Positions 16,363 to 24,763 of a stretch of DNA of 61,017 nucleotides are shown in pieces. Positions within the stretch are counted from its first letter, which is position 1, and each line of letters starts with the position of its first letter. Source of the stretch: Lachnospiraceae bacterium (lineage in GTDB: Bacteria; Bacillota; Clostridia; Lachnospirales; Lachnospiraceae); the NCBI GenBank assembly GCA_022774705.1, contig JALFLM010000200.1, positions 1 to 61,017 on the forward strand, read 5' to 3'. The position numbers were made by a program, and so were the translations under genes. The notes under the pieces are model-generated. The model did no database searches. It had not been told where the DNA came from and was given only the letters and a program-made list of their open reading frames with translations.

Positions 16363-17004
16363 TTACGCATCCTTACTGCGTGAATTTCTGATTTTGCAGA
16401 TTCCCTGCGTCATGGTTCCCATGGGGCAGAATGTACACCAGGTTCTGGGCTTGTACAGTACCATCACGATCAGTCCCAGCAGCAGTGATGTAAGCATCAT
16501 GCTGTAAAAACCGAAGCTGTACTGTGCGATCCAGTCCGGCACGGTACCGGCTGTGTAGGTCCATCCCCAGGGGATTCTGAATGTCCAGAACAGCTTGATT
16601 GCTTCCCTGAGGGAACGGCTCCCTGCCGCTACCAGATATGTCTGAAATACCATATTCCCGAACATGGCCAGAAAAAATACCAGAAAACCATATCGGAACC
16701 ATTTGGAATACATCCATTTCGGTGTAGGCTTGTTGCGGGAACATCTGCAGGAACTGCCCAGCTTCATAAACAGCTGTCCCCGTCCGCAATATCGGTTGCA
16801 GAAGCCTTTGGTTCCGCCGAATATCGCAAATCCCAGCGGAACCAGGAAATCAATCATGCCCAGCCACGCAAACAGTATGTTGAAAAAGCCCAGTGTAAAA
16901 TAGACAATTGCCCAGATCCACAGCCATTCATACCATTTTTTCTTTGTTGATTTCTCTTTTTCCGTTTTCTTTTGTTCCGATTTCTTTTTTGCTGTCTCCG
17001 TCAT
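16363..17004 (-). CDS. Membrane-bound 4Fe-4S binding protein (NosR/NapH/CcoG-like)
   Basis: A 213-aa protein with a lysine-rich cytoplasmic N-terminus (about 1-23) and four to five membrane segments. Two cysteine clusters lie at membrane borders: KGFCNRYCGRGQLF (C69, C73) with CRC (86, 88), and WCTFCPMGTMTQGICK near residue 190. This CxxxCP-type pattern is shared with the iron-sulfur membrane domains of NosR, NapH and CcoG, which pass electrons across or along the membrane. The start codon overlaps the stop of the ferredoxin gene (ATGA), so the ferredoxin is the likely electron donor. The final acceptor is unknown. Confidence 0.82.
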   Translation of the reverse strand: MTETAKKKSEQKKTEKEKSTKKKWYEWLWIWAIVYFTLGFFNILFAWLGMIDFLVPLGFAIFGGTKGFCNRYCGRGQLFMKLGSSCRCSRNKPTPKWMYSKWFRYGFLVFFLAMFGNMVFQTYLVAAGSRSLREAIKLFWTFRIPWGWTYTAGTVPDWIAQYSFGFYSMMLTSLLLGLIVMVLYKPRTWCTFCPMGTMTQGICKIRNSRSKDA

Positions 17005-17207
17005 CTCGTTTCACCCCTTTCCACAAGCGTAATGCACCCGGTCGGGCAGACTTTGCCGCATTTATTGCAGCCGATACAGATTCCGCTGTCCACAGCGGCA
17101 TAACATCCCCTGATTACTTTAATTGCCCCTTTTGGGCAGACCGTCACGCAGGTCCCGCATGCAACGCAGCTGCTGCGCTCCACTGTTGAATATTTTTTTG
17201 ATGCCAT
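17001..17207 (-). CDS. 2[4Fe-4S] ferredoxin
   Basis: A 68-aa bacterial-type ferredoxin. The two cluster motifs are CVACGTCVTVCPKG (C14, C17, C20, C24) and CIGCNKCGKVCPTG (C44, C47, C50, C54). About 10 extra residues (IRGCYAAVDSG, with another Cys) separate them, a spacing seen in domains that serve dedicated partners. It overlaps the downstream membrane protein by 4 bp. A GGAGGG site precedes the ATG. The likely role is low-potential electron transfer to that membrane partner. Confidence 0.9.
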   Translation of the reverse strand: MASKKYSTVERSSCVACGTCVTVCPKGAIKVIRGCYAAVDSGICIGCNKCGKVCPTGCITLVERGETR

Positions 17208-17258
17208 GCTATTTATCCCTCCATCGCGGAACAGTTGAATGAATTCTGTTCCGGACTG

Positions 17259-18866
17259 CTATTTTCTCTTTCTGTAACGTTTCTTTGTACTGCCTCTGCG
17301 ATTTCCTGTTTTTTTACCACTTCCATTCAATGTCCGCAGAGCTTCTTCAAGGCCTGGATCTGTATATGGAAGCTGTTCCTGCAAATGTTTATACACCATT
17401 TCCGCTTCCTGCTTCTGTCCCGTCATCAGATATAAGCTGCCCAGCATAAACTGCAGTTCCCGATTATCCGATCCTGCTTCTCTTTCCATCTTTTCCCGAA
17501 ACTTCTGTATTCCTTCATTCAGATCCGGTGAACTGCCTGCTTCAAGCAGACTGTACTGAAGTGAACAGGGCAGTTCATACAGATGGGTATCAGCAGTAAT
17601 CTGATCAGCCGTCCGTTCTGAATCAATCACAGGAATCGTCTCCAGACTGCAGCCGGTCGCATTGGAAAAACTGTTTCTTGAATGCCCTTTCAGCATGGGA
17701 AGTCCGCTGTCCAGGACAACTCCCATGCATATTGACCACAGATTCGTCCACTCAACAATCGATACCGGTTCTGCAATCTCCATCACAAACTGAATCAGAT
17801 CCGTACAGGTGCATCCGTTCACTACCAGCCTGAATCCTTCTTCCAGCCTGTGCGCTGCATTTCGCCCATCCATGCCGGAAATTTCCGACACGCATACTGT
17901 CAAATCCCCCCAATGGGGATATATCTTATCAAATCCCCTGTCCCGGTCAGCCAGCACACTGCTGTCAAAATCACGATAGGGAATATCCGCTGCATAACGC
18001 GCCATGGAAGAAAAACATGACTCCAGTTCCACAAAAAATGCTGCTGCATATGCTTTCCCCGTCATATCAGTCAAAGTCTGGAACAACCTGTCATAATTGC
18101 AGTGCCAGTATATCAGACGCATAAAATCTGCTTTTTCCATTTCCGGTCTGAAACATTTCCTGAAAATCTCATAGAAACTGTCCAGTTCAAGCACACCATA
18201 CGCCTGCACACATCCATATGCCTTTTCCAGAGAATCGCTGATTCCCCTGCATTCTTTTCTCCAGTCAGAAGCATTCAGTCTGTCCAGAATTTCCTGCGCA
18301 TCTGCAGCCAAAGACAAACGTGCCACCGGCTCCTGTGTATCGATTTGAATATCGATCAGACCCATGGCAAACCACAGTCTGATATTTTCCTCATCATCTT
18401 CATAAATCTTCAGCTTTCCATCCGGCTTTCGGGCAAATTCCAGAAGACTTTTGAACCCATCCCGTTCCAGCACAATCAGATAATACTCAGGATGTTCCCT
18501 CAATTGCTCCTCCAAAACCCTGGCAAGCTTTTCTTTATCCCAGTCATCCTCATATTCAATCTGAAGGTACCGACAGCAGTCCCGCAGTTCTTTTCTGCTG
18601 AAATCCATAAACAATTCCAGACGGGTTCTTTTTGCTGCCTCTTTTTCCACAATTCCTCCCGATTTCCCGGTTTTCGTGTCCTCATAGCAGCCTTCACCGG
18701 CAGCATATCCCTCGGCGCAGAACTGTATCCACCAATTGCATTTATCCGTCATGATTGATCTATCTTTTGCAGAAGATTTCTTTTCCCGTCTTATGCGCAC
18801 ATCCGCTCCGGGAGATTTCTCTTTCGTTTTTGATAAAATCTCCTGCAGCTTTTTCCATATTGGCAT
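17259..18866 (-). CDS. Unrecognised 535-aa protein of the alternative Hsp70 operon
   Basis: I do not recognise this protein. After a basic N-terminus it has a SAP-like or Rho-N-like helical segment (FSRKELRDCCRYLQIEYEDDWDKEKLARVLEEQL, roughly 70-105). A long mixed region follows. A probable TPR stretch near the C-terminus (LQFMLGSLYLMTGQKQEAEMVYKHLQEQLP) precedes a very basic tail (GNRRGSTKKRYRKRK). The start at 18866 (MPIWKKLQEIL) is preferred because GAGAGGAAA lies just upstream. It follows the J-domain gene by about 140 bp on the same strand, and the TPR unit fits a role as adaptor or client of the Hsp70 machine. That role is inference. Confidence 0.7.
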   Translation of the reverse strand: MPIWKKLQEILSKTKEKSPGADVRIRREKKSSAKDRSIMTDKCNWWIQFCAEGYAAGEGCYEDTKTGKSGGIVEKEAAKRTRLELFMDFSRKELRDCCRYLQIEYEDDWDKEKLARVLEEQLREHPEYYLIVLERDGFKSLLEFARKPDGKLKIYEDDEENIRLWFAMGLIDIQIDTQEPVARLSLAADAQEILDRLNASDWRKECRGISDSLEKAYGCVQAYGVLELDSFYEIFRKCFRPEMEKADFMRLIYWHCNYDRLFQTLTDMTGKAYAAAFFVELESCFSSMARYAADIPYRDFDSSVLADRDRGFDKIYPHWGDLTVCVSEISGMDGRNAAHRLEEGFRLVVNGCTCTDLIQFVMEIAEPVSIVEWTNLWSICMGVVLDSGLPMLKGHSRNSFSNATGCSLETIPVIDSERTADQITADTHLYELPCSLQYSLLEAGSSPDLNEGIQKFREKMEREAGSDNRELQFMLGSLYLMTGQKQEAEMVYKHLQEQLPYTDPGLEEALRTLNGSGKKTGNRRGSTKKRYRKRK

Positions 18867-19008
18867 TCTTTTTCCTCTCGCACTGTATATAGAGCAAGAC
18901 AAGAAATTACTGCAAAAGTTCAGTAGTTCAGCACTATTTCCTTGTCTTGCCATAGTAAAATATAAACCCACTACAGTTTCTTAAACAATCCTATCACATA
19001 AGAAAAAT

Positions 19009-20394
19009 TTATTTTCTTCCGCAGCAATGTTTATACTTCCTGCCGCTTCCGCAGGGACAGGGCTCGTTGCGCCCGATTTTTCTTCCGCTTCTTTCATAGG
19101 GAGAACTTTCTGTTCCTGCGTGAATTACTTTTCCGCGCCCGCGTATTGCCTCCTGAGGATATTTTTCGAAATAAAAACCTCCTGATATTTCTCCTGATAA
19201 ACGGGAATATGATTTCAGCAATTTCTGCTTTAATTCCTCAATCCCCTGACCGGATTCCAGCTGCCGGAAGAAATCTTCCTCTTTCTCATAGTACGGGGAA
19301 TATTCTTTTTTCAGGATTTCCAGCTGCGGCAGAATCTCCTGGCGCTCTTCGATCATGCAGAGTTTTACATCCAGTTTTGCGTATTTAAGAAGAACCGCAT
19401 CTATATTCGCCATTTCCAGAAAGGCTTCCACTCCCCGCTTCACAGTATCACTTAATCGCTCATCGTATCCGATCCATTCGAACATGCAGTATTCCCGGAC
19501 TTTTCTTAAAATCATAATATTGTCAGAGGAATGACAGATTTTCTCCAGAAGCTGATAGAGCCGGTCGATTGTCTGATACTTTTCCAGCGTATATTCTGAC
19601 ATGGCAGAAAAAGCAGCCAGAGCAGAAACCAGAAGTTTCAGATTTTCTTCTATGTATACGGAATACCTGTTAAGAAACCCGATCAGTTCCTGCACGATTT
19701 TCTGAAAATACCCCATTCTCCCGGCATAATCCATATCCAGCAGAATGTAATATGCTTCGATTGCCTCCGGAATCTCTTCTCTTTCCCATCGTTTTTGCCG
19801 ATGCAGCATCTCAAAAAGAATTTTGATTCCTGTATCATACTCCCCATAATCCCGGCATTCCTGAGAAAATGTCAGAATGAAGTCATTGTCCCGACATCCC
19901 AGCTCATAACCTTTTTCAAAGGCCCGAAACGCTTTCTGAGTATAGCCCCGCTCCATGTAGGAGATAGCCAGTTCCCTCCAGAACCACTTGTTATCCGGTT
20001 CTTTCTCCACCAGAAGCTCCGCATTTTTCACTGCTTTTCCTGTATTACCCGCTTCCCGCTGTGCCATCATCATCATATACAGGAAGATAATCTCATCGGG
20101 AAACCGGCGATGTGCTTCCTCACATGCATCCCGAACACGTTCTTTATTCCCCTGTTTCCGGAACCGCTCAATCTCTTTCAGCATCATAAGGGCTGCAGGT
20201 TCCGTGGGCCCGGGCAGATCCGGCCCCTGATCATTTTCCATCTTCTGTAAGTGCTCATAAGCATCACGGATCTCACGAAATTTCTCCGGATCTTTCTCAG
20301 GAGAATACTTTCTGACCATGGTGAAGTATGCTCTCTTAATTTCCTGAGGAGATGCTCCTCTTTTCAATCCCAGTATTTCATAATCATCTGCCAT
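19009..20394 (-). CDS. J-domain-like protein with TPR region and C-terminal SEC-C zinc motif
   Basis: A 461-aa protein. Residues 1-55 form a J-like domain (DYEILGLKRGASPQEIKRAY...PEKFREIRDAYEHL). At the site of the invariant HPD, needed to stimulate Hsp70 ATPase, it reads SPE (31-33). The middle is helical with TPR-like repeats (NTGKAVKNAELLVEKEPDNKWFWREL). The C-terminus is a SEC-C zinc motif (C446, C448, C457, C458 in GRNEPCPCGSGRKYKHCC), as found in SecA, where it binds SecB and ribosomes. The gene overlaps the dnaK-like gene by 11 bp, with GGAGG inside that gene as ribosome site, so the pair is translationally coupled. Confidence 0.88.
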   Translation of the reverse strand: MADDYEILGLKRGASPQEIKRAYFTMVRKYSPEKDPEKFREIRDAYEHLQKMENDQGPDLPGPTEPAALMMLKEIERFRKQGNKERVRDACEEAHRRFPDEIIFLYMMMMAQREAGNTGKAVKNAELLVEKEPDNKWFWRELAISYMERGYTQKAFRAFEKGYELGCRDNDFILTFSQECRDYGEYDTGIKILFEMLHRQKRWEREEIPEAIEAYYILLDMDYAGRMGYFQKIVQELIGFLNRYSVYIEENLKLLVSALAAFSAMSEYTLEKYQTIDRLYQLLEKICHSSDNIMILRKVREYCMFEWIGYDERLSDTVKRGVEAFLEMANIDAVLLKYAKLDVKLCMIEERQEILPQLEILKKEYSPYYEKEEDFFRQLESGQGIEELKQKLLKSYSRLSGEISGGFYFEKYPQEAIRGRGKVIHAGTESSPYERSGRKIGRNEPCPCGSGRKYKHCCGRK

Positions 20395-22105
20395 CCTGCA
20401 GTTCCTCCAGTATATCCAGCAGTTCTTCTTCCATTGCCGCAGCTGTTATCATGTCTTCTTCCAGCAGAGCCTTCTTCAGAAGGTATAAAGCTTTCTCCAG
20501 ATCTTCACGATAGAGCGGCTTTCCGTTCATCTCAGGCTTTTTGAGTATCCTTTCCACCTTTCGAATAATCGAACGGAATTCTTCGGCACCGGACGCTTTC
20601 TTCCATCCGCTCACGTCGGTTCGTATCTCTTCCTCTTCCTGCTCATTCTGCCGATTCATCATATTAATTTCGATGGATGCTTTTTTCATGGTACTGAGAA
20701 TAACAGCCGTAACCTCCAGGATTCCATTCAGATTATAGGAAAATTCCACTTCTACAGCTTCCTGGCCCGCTTTTCCGGAAGGAATATCCCCAATCATAAA
20801 CTCACCCAGGAAATGATTCCGGCTTGCAACCTGATTTTCTCCCTGGTATACCATAATTTTGGCCATCGTCTGACAGTCAAAACTGGTCGAATATGTTTCC
20901 CTGCGTGTAACCGGAATCGTTACATTGCGCGGGATGACCACACTCATATAATCATTGCTGTCATATGCCAGTGCACGGATTCCCAGAGTATAGGGATTCA
21001 CGTCTGTCATAATAAGACTGTCCTCTCCCTGAATTTCTCCCCCGATAATTCCCGCCTGAATGGCTGCTCCCTCTGCCACCGCATAATCAGGATTAACGGA
21101 AGCCGAAGGAGCCTTGCCAAGATACTGCTCAATATCCCTTTTGATCAAAGGAATTCTGGTGGATCCCCCTACCAGTAAAATCCTGTCAATCTCCGAGGGA
21201 AGTATTCCGCTGTCCGCCATGACCACATCAATCGGATGGTGCGTCCGTTCTACCAGATCGCCGATCAGTTTTTCGAACAGTTCCGCTGTAACCGTTTCCT
21301 CCAGTGAAAGAGGATCCCCCCCTGATTCGGCAATCAAAGGAATTACAATCTGACAGGATTGCTGCGTACTCAGTTCCTTTTTACACCACTCTGCCTTCTC
21401 TTTCAGTTTTACCATAGCATAGGTATTCATCCGCAGATCAACTCCATGCTTTTTCTGAAACTGCTGAACCAGCCATTGGATCAGCCTCTCGTCAAAATCC
21501 TTGCCTCCCAGCGCATTGTCACCGCTGCTGGCCTTTACTTCCAACACTCCTCCGAACATTTCCAGCAGTGTCACATCAAAGGTACCTCCACCCAGATCAT
21601 AGACCAGAATATGGCTCTCCTCTTCCATATGTTCCAGACCATAGCTGAGTGCTGCCGCCGTCGGCTCATTGATAATGCGTTCCACATCAAAACCTGCCAG
21701 ATTTCCCGCTTCTACCGTAGCCTGTCTCTGCCGGTCGTCAAAATATGCCGGAACAGAAATAACCGCTCTGGTAATCTCCTCATCCAGATACTCAGATGCA
21801 TAATTTTTAACATATTCCAGAAGTTTAGCAGATAATTCCACCGGTGTATATTTTCTCTTTCCCAGCTGTATCCGTTCTTCTGTGCCGATTTTTCTTTTAA
21901 TTTCAATCGCGGTATTTTCGGGAGACAGAAGATACTGCGCTTTTGCTCTTTCTCCAATCACATAATTTCCGCTGTTATCAATACCTACCGCCGAAGGCGT
22001 AATCTCCTGCTGTTCAAAGTTCAAAAGCATAACAGGTTTCCCCTCACGGATTACCGCCGCTTCCGTAGTAGATGTTCCAAGATCAATTCCAATTACAGTG
22101 CTCAT
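20384..22105 (-). CDS. DnaK-like Hsp70 chaperone with a shortened C-terminus
   Basis: A 573-aa Hsp70. The ATPase signatures are intact: GIDLGTSTTEAAV (5-17), INEPTAAALSYGLE, YDLGGGTFDVTLLEMFGG and ILLVGGSTRIPLI. The substrate-binding beta domain follows (DVNPYTLGIRAL...IPRNVTIPVTRRETYSTSFDCQ). The helical lid is short, and the EEVD-like or Gly-rich tail of housekeeping DnaK is absent. It is clearly not the main DnaK, because it is smaller and grouped with a GrpE-like and a degenerate J protein rather than hrcA-grpE-dnaK-dnaJ. The GrpE-like gene ends 21 bp upstream; GAGGATA serves as ribosome site. Confidence 0.92.
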   Translation of the reverse strand: MSTVIGIDLGTSTTEAAVIREGKPVMLLNFEQQEITPSAVGIDNSGNYVIGERAKAQYLLSPENTAIEIKRKIGTEERIQLGKRKYTPVELSAKLLEYVKNYASEYLDEEITRAVISVPAYFDDRQRQATVEAGNLAGFDVERIINEPTAAALSYGLEHMEEESHILVYDLGGGTFDVTLLEMFGGVLEVKASSGDNALGGKDFDERLIQWLVQQFQKKHGVDLRMNTYAMVKLKEKAEWCKKELSTQQSCQIVIPLIAESGGDPLSLEETVTAELFEKLIGDLVERTHHPIDVVMADSGILPSEIDRILLVGGSTRIPLIKRDIEQYLGKAPSASVNPDYAVAEGAAIQAGIIGGEIQGEDSLIMTDVNPYTLGIRALAYDSNDYMSVVIPRNVTIPVTRRETYSTSFDCQTMAKIMVYQGENQVASRNHFLGEFMIGDIPSGKAGQEAVEVEFSYNLNGILEVTAVILSTMKKASIEINMMNRQNEQEEEEIRTDVSGWKKASGAEEFRSIIRKVERILKKPEMNGKPLYREDLEKALYLLKKALLEEDMITAAAMEEELLDILEELQDGR

Positions 22106-22126
22106 TATCCTCAGTCCTTCCCTGCC

Positions 22127-22774
22127 CTACTGGCATCCTTTGTTATCCGGGGCAAAACGATATACAGCTGCCTTTGCTTTTTTTCTTACCTTTCCGCAAT
22201 AAACAAATCCCGGACTGTATATTCTGGCAATTTTTCTGTCCCTGTTCTCATCGTGGGTATCAATTACTTCAATTACCTCATGCAAATCAAAATCTACTGT
22301 CTCATCCACCTGATCTATTGATGTAATCCCACAGTAAATCTGACTTTTTTTCAGTTCCTGTTCCATCAGAGACAGCTGCTGCTGCCATGTCCCATTCCTG
22401 TTTCCCGGAAATTCTTTTATCTGCCAGAACTGATCCTGATAAACCTCAAACAGATTCAGAAATTTCTCTTTTTCCTGCTTTTGCTCCTGTTCCTTTTTCT
22501 TTTTTTCCTGATTGTCACCCTGTTGTTCTTCCAGTTCATCCAGCAGATTTTCTATAGCCAGGTCATGCTTTTTGATTGTACCTGCCAATTGCTGCATTTC
22601 CTGACCAAGCTCCTGTTTCAGTTCCTGCCGGATTTCCTGACCGTTCCCCAGCAGCAAAGTTTTCCATGTGTCCCTCTCTGCCTGTATTTTCTTTTCCAGC
22701 AAATCCAGTTTCTGTTCCATTTTCTCCAGCAGTTTTCTGTTCTCCAGAGCAGCCTTTTTATTATGAAAAAACAT
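22127..22774 (-). CDS. GrpE-like nucleotide exchange factor of the alternative Hsp70
   Basis: About 215 aa. The N-terminal half is a long coiled coil (roughly 10-115, Glu/Lys/Gln-rich, including LLEKMEQKLDLLEKKIQAE). The C-terminus resembles the GrpE beta-wing (VIEVIDTHDENRDRKIARIYSPGFVYCGKVRKKAKAAVYR, where GrpE has the GY..NGRV.R.A.V pattern). GrpE releases ADP from DnaK and resets the cycle. The start is taken at 22774, because AAAGG sits 9 nt before that ATG but directly abuts the ATG at 22783. It is the first gene of the four-gene unit. Confidence 0.8.
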   Translation of the reverse strand: MFFHNKKAALENRKLLEKMEQKLDLLEKKIQAERDTWKTLLLGNGQEIRQELKQELGQEMQQLAGTIKKHDLAIENLLDELEEQQGDNQEKKKKEQEQKQEKEKFLNLFEVYQDQFWQIKEFPGNRNGTWQQQLSLMEQELKKSQIYCGITSIDQVDETVDFDLHEVIEVIDTHDENRDRKIARIYSPGFVYCGKVRKKAKAAVYRFAPDNKGCQ

Positions 22775-22888
22775 TTTCTCCATCCTTTACCTGATTATTT
22801 TATAACTAATCATATCACATATTGCATTATAAATCATCAGTAACCTGAATGAAAAAAGTCTCTCAGTTTTTTCAGAAAAGGATCAAAC

Positions 22889-22917
22889 TTGTGTCTGAAA
22901 GTATTTTCTGTTATACT
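22889..22917 (+). promoter_or_regulatory. Nuclease-type promoter now driving the CPBP gene
   Basis: TTGTGT (22889-22894), a 17-bp spacer ending TTTTCTGT, and TATACT (22912-22917) with TGT before it. It closely matches the promoter at 10923-10951 upstream of the intact PD-(D/E)XK nuclease gene. Confidence 0.65.
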
Positions 22918-22969
22918 GATCTTATCACTTAATGTTTTCTTCCTTTTTCAAAATGAAAAAGAGGAGAAT

Positions 22970-23044
22970 ATGAGCAAAGGAAACTCAAAAACAGGAAAAC
23001 AACAGAAAACAGTACAGGAACATCATGTCTTCAGCGGAGGATAA
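22970..23044 (+). pseudogene. First 24 codons of a PD-(D/E)XK nuclease gene
   Basis: A GAGGAG site and ATG start a 24-residue frame (MSKGNSKTGKQQKTVQEHHV, then FSGG and a stop). Its basic start and the SGG just before the break match the leader of the intact nuclease (MSRRNAK...SSGGFQINRAYKD). The catalytic region is missing. The last codons, AGCGGAGGA, now act as the ribosome site for the CPBP gene that starts 5 bp after the stop. Confidence 0.65.
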
Positions 23045-23048
23045 AGAA

Positions 23049-23656
23049 ATGAGTATATTTATTTCCGAGTTATTCGGAGCTGTTATTCAGGTAATGGTTT
23101 TTATGCTGATACCTTTTATCTGGTGGTTAATTTCTTCAAAAAAGAAAACCGGCTTTTTTGAGTGGATTGGACTTAAAAAGATTCAGCATAAAGGAAAATG
23201 GTTAAATACAATTCTTATAACTATCAGTGCAGTGGCAGTTACGGTGTTTTAACAACAATATTGATGACAGCCTATTCTGATGGGATAACTGCAGCGGGAA
23301 GCAGCTTTGCCGGAATGGGAATATCCGCACTGCCAACAGTTTTCGTATATGGATTTGTCCGTACCGGATTGTCTGAAGAGCTGTTTTTCAGAGGATTTTT
23401 ACTGAAAACAATCAGCAGCAGATGGGGCTTTGCTGCAGGTAATACCATACAGACCGTATTTTTTGGTGCATTGCATGGTATTCCATTTGGAATAGCAACT
23501 CATAATATTCTGGTAACCATTATGCTGACGTTATTGCCCGGCGCTTTTGGATGGTATCAGGGCTGGCTAAATGAAAAACGATGTGGCGAAAGTATTGTTC
23601 CAAGCTGGCTGTTACATGGAACAATTAATACAATAGTTGCATGTTTATCACTGTAA
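23049..23656 (+). pseudogene. CPBP family intramembrane protease, single-base frameshift
   Basis: Two overlapping frames together encode a CPBP (CAAX/Abi-type) membrane protease of about 202 aa. The first frame covers the N-terminal membrane segments to ...ITISAVAVTVF and stops at 23250. The other frame continues LTTILMTAYSDG. One extra T in the TTTT run at about 23246-23249 would restore VTVFLTTILMTAYSD. The protease motifs lie after the break: SEELFFRG (EExxxR), FFGALHG and SWLLHGTINT (HxxxN). It is either a real inactivating deletion or a sequencing slip. The start at 23049 follows CGGAGG by 8 nt. Confidence 0.82.
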
Positions 23657-23701
23657 AAATGGGGAGGTTCCCCTCCCCCTCATATATTTTAAGTATTAAA
23701 A

Positions 23702-24760
23702 TCATCTGTTTGCTTTATTCGCAATCTTCACCAGTGTCAGCATGACCGGCACTTCCGTTAACACACCTACTGTAGTAGCCAATGCAGCGGGGCTGGTTGT
23801 TCCGAAAAGTGCTACCGCTACTGCGACTGCCAGTTCAAAGAAATTGGATGCTCCGATCATCCCGGCAGGTGCTGCGATATCATGCGGCAGTTTTAACAGA
23901 TTGCAGGTTCCGTAAGCAATAAAGAAGATCAAAAAGGTCTGCAGAATCAATGGTATGGCAATCAACACAATATGCAGCGGATTGTTAAGAATCACCTCAC
24001 TCTGTCCCATGAAGATCAGGACCAGAGTCAATAACAGACCAATCGTAGTCACAGAATCAAATTTATGAATAAATACGTTTTCAAAATATTCCGTACCCTT
24101 ACTCTTTGTAATAAAGATTCTGGTCAGGATTCCTCCTGCCAGAGGAATGACAACAAACAGGACAACACTCAGAATCAGCGTGTCAAAAGGTACGGATACA
24201 TTTGATACGCCCAGCAGGAATTTCACGATGGGTACAAACGCAACCAGAATAATCAGGTCATTTGTTGCAACCTGCACTACCGTATAGGCAGGATTTCCAT
24301 TTGTAAGCGTACTCCATACAAATACCATGGCAGTACACGGAGCTGCTCCAAGTAGTACGGCTCCTGCCAGATATTCCGTTGCCAGTTCCGGCGTAATGAA
24401 TCCTTTAAATATCACAAAGAAAAACAGACAGGAAATCCCATACATGGTAAACGGCTTAACGAGCCAGTTCACAATCCATGTAACAAACAGACCTTTCGGA
24501 TTATGCCCCACATTACGGATACTCTGAAAATCAACTTTCAGCATCATCGGGTAAATCATGACCCAGATCAATACTGCCATGGGAATAGAAATACGGGCAT
24601 ATTCAAACCGGTTCAGAAAAGCCGGCAGTGCCGGAACAAAATGTCCAAGCAATACACCAACGATCATACATAAAAATACCCATACCGTCAGGTAACGCTG
24701 AAAAGAGCTGATACCTGTATTCTTTTCTTTTTTCAAATCATTCTTCCTCCCTGTCTTCAT
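23702..24760 (-). CDS. Acr3-type arsenite efflux permease
   Basis: A 352-aa membrane protein with about ten hydrophobic segments. It matches Acr3 rather than E. coli ArsB, with the conserved cysteine in LLGAAPCTAMVFVWS and the partner motif NGNPAYTVVQVATND. Acr3 exports arsenite as an anion using the proton gradient, or ATP when joined by ArsA. It is the last gene of the ars operon, 3 bp after the arsA stop. The ATG at 24760 has no ribosome site of its own and may rely on coupling. An in-frame TTG at 24736 lies 8 nt behind GGAGG and is a plausible alternative start. Confidence 0.93.
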   Translation of the reverse strand: MKTGRKNDLKKEKNTGISSFQRYLTVWVFLCMIVGVLLGHFVPALPAFLNRFEYARISIPMAVLIWVMIYPMMLKVDFQSIRNVGHNPKGLFVTWIVNWLVKPFTMYGISCLFFFVIFKGFITPELATEYLAGAVLLGAAPCTAMVFVWSTLTNGNPAYTVVQVATNDLIILVAFVPIVKFLLGVSNVSVPFDTLILSVVLFVVIPLAGGILTRIFITKSKGTEYFENVFIHKFDSVTTIGLLLTLVLIFMGQSEVILNNPLHIVLIAIPLILQTFLIFFIAYGTCNLLKLPHDIAAPAGMIGASNFFELAVAVAVALFGTTSPAALATTVGVLTEVPVMLTLVKIANKANR

Positions 24761-24763
24761 GAA

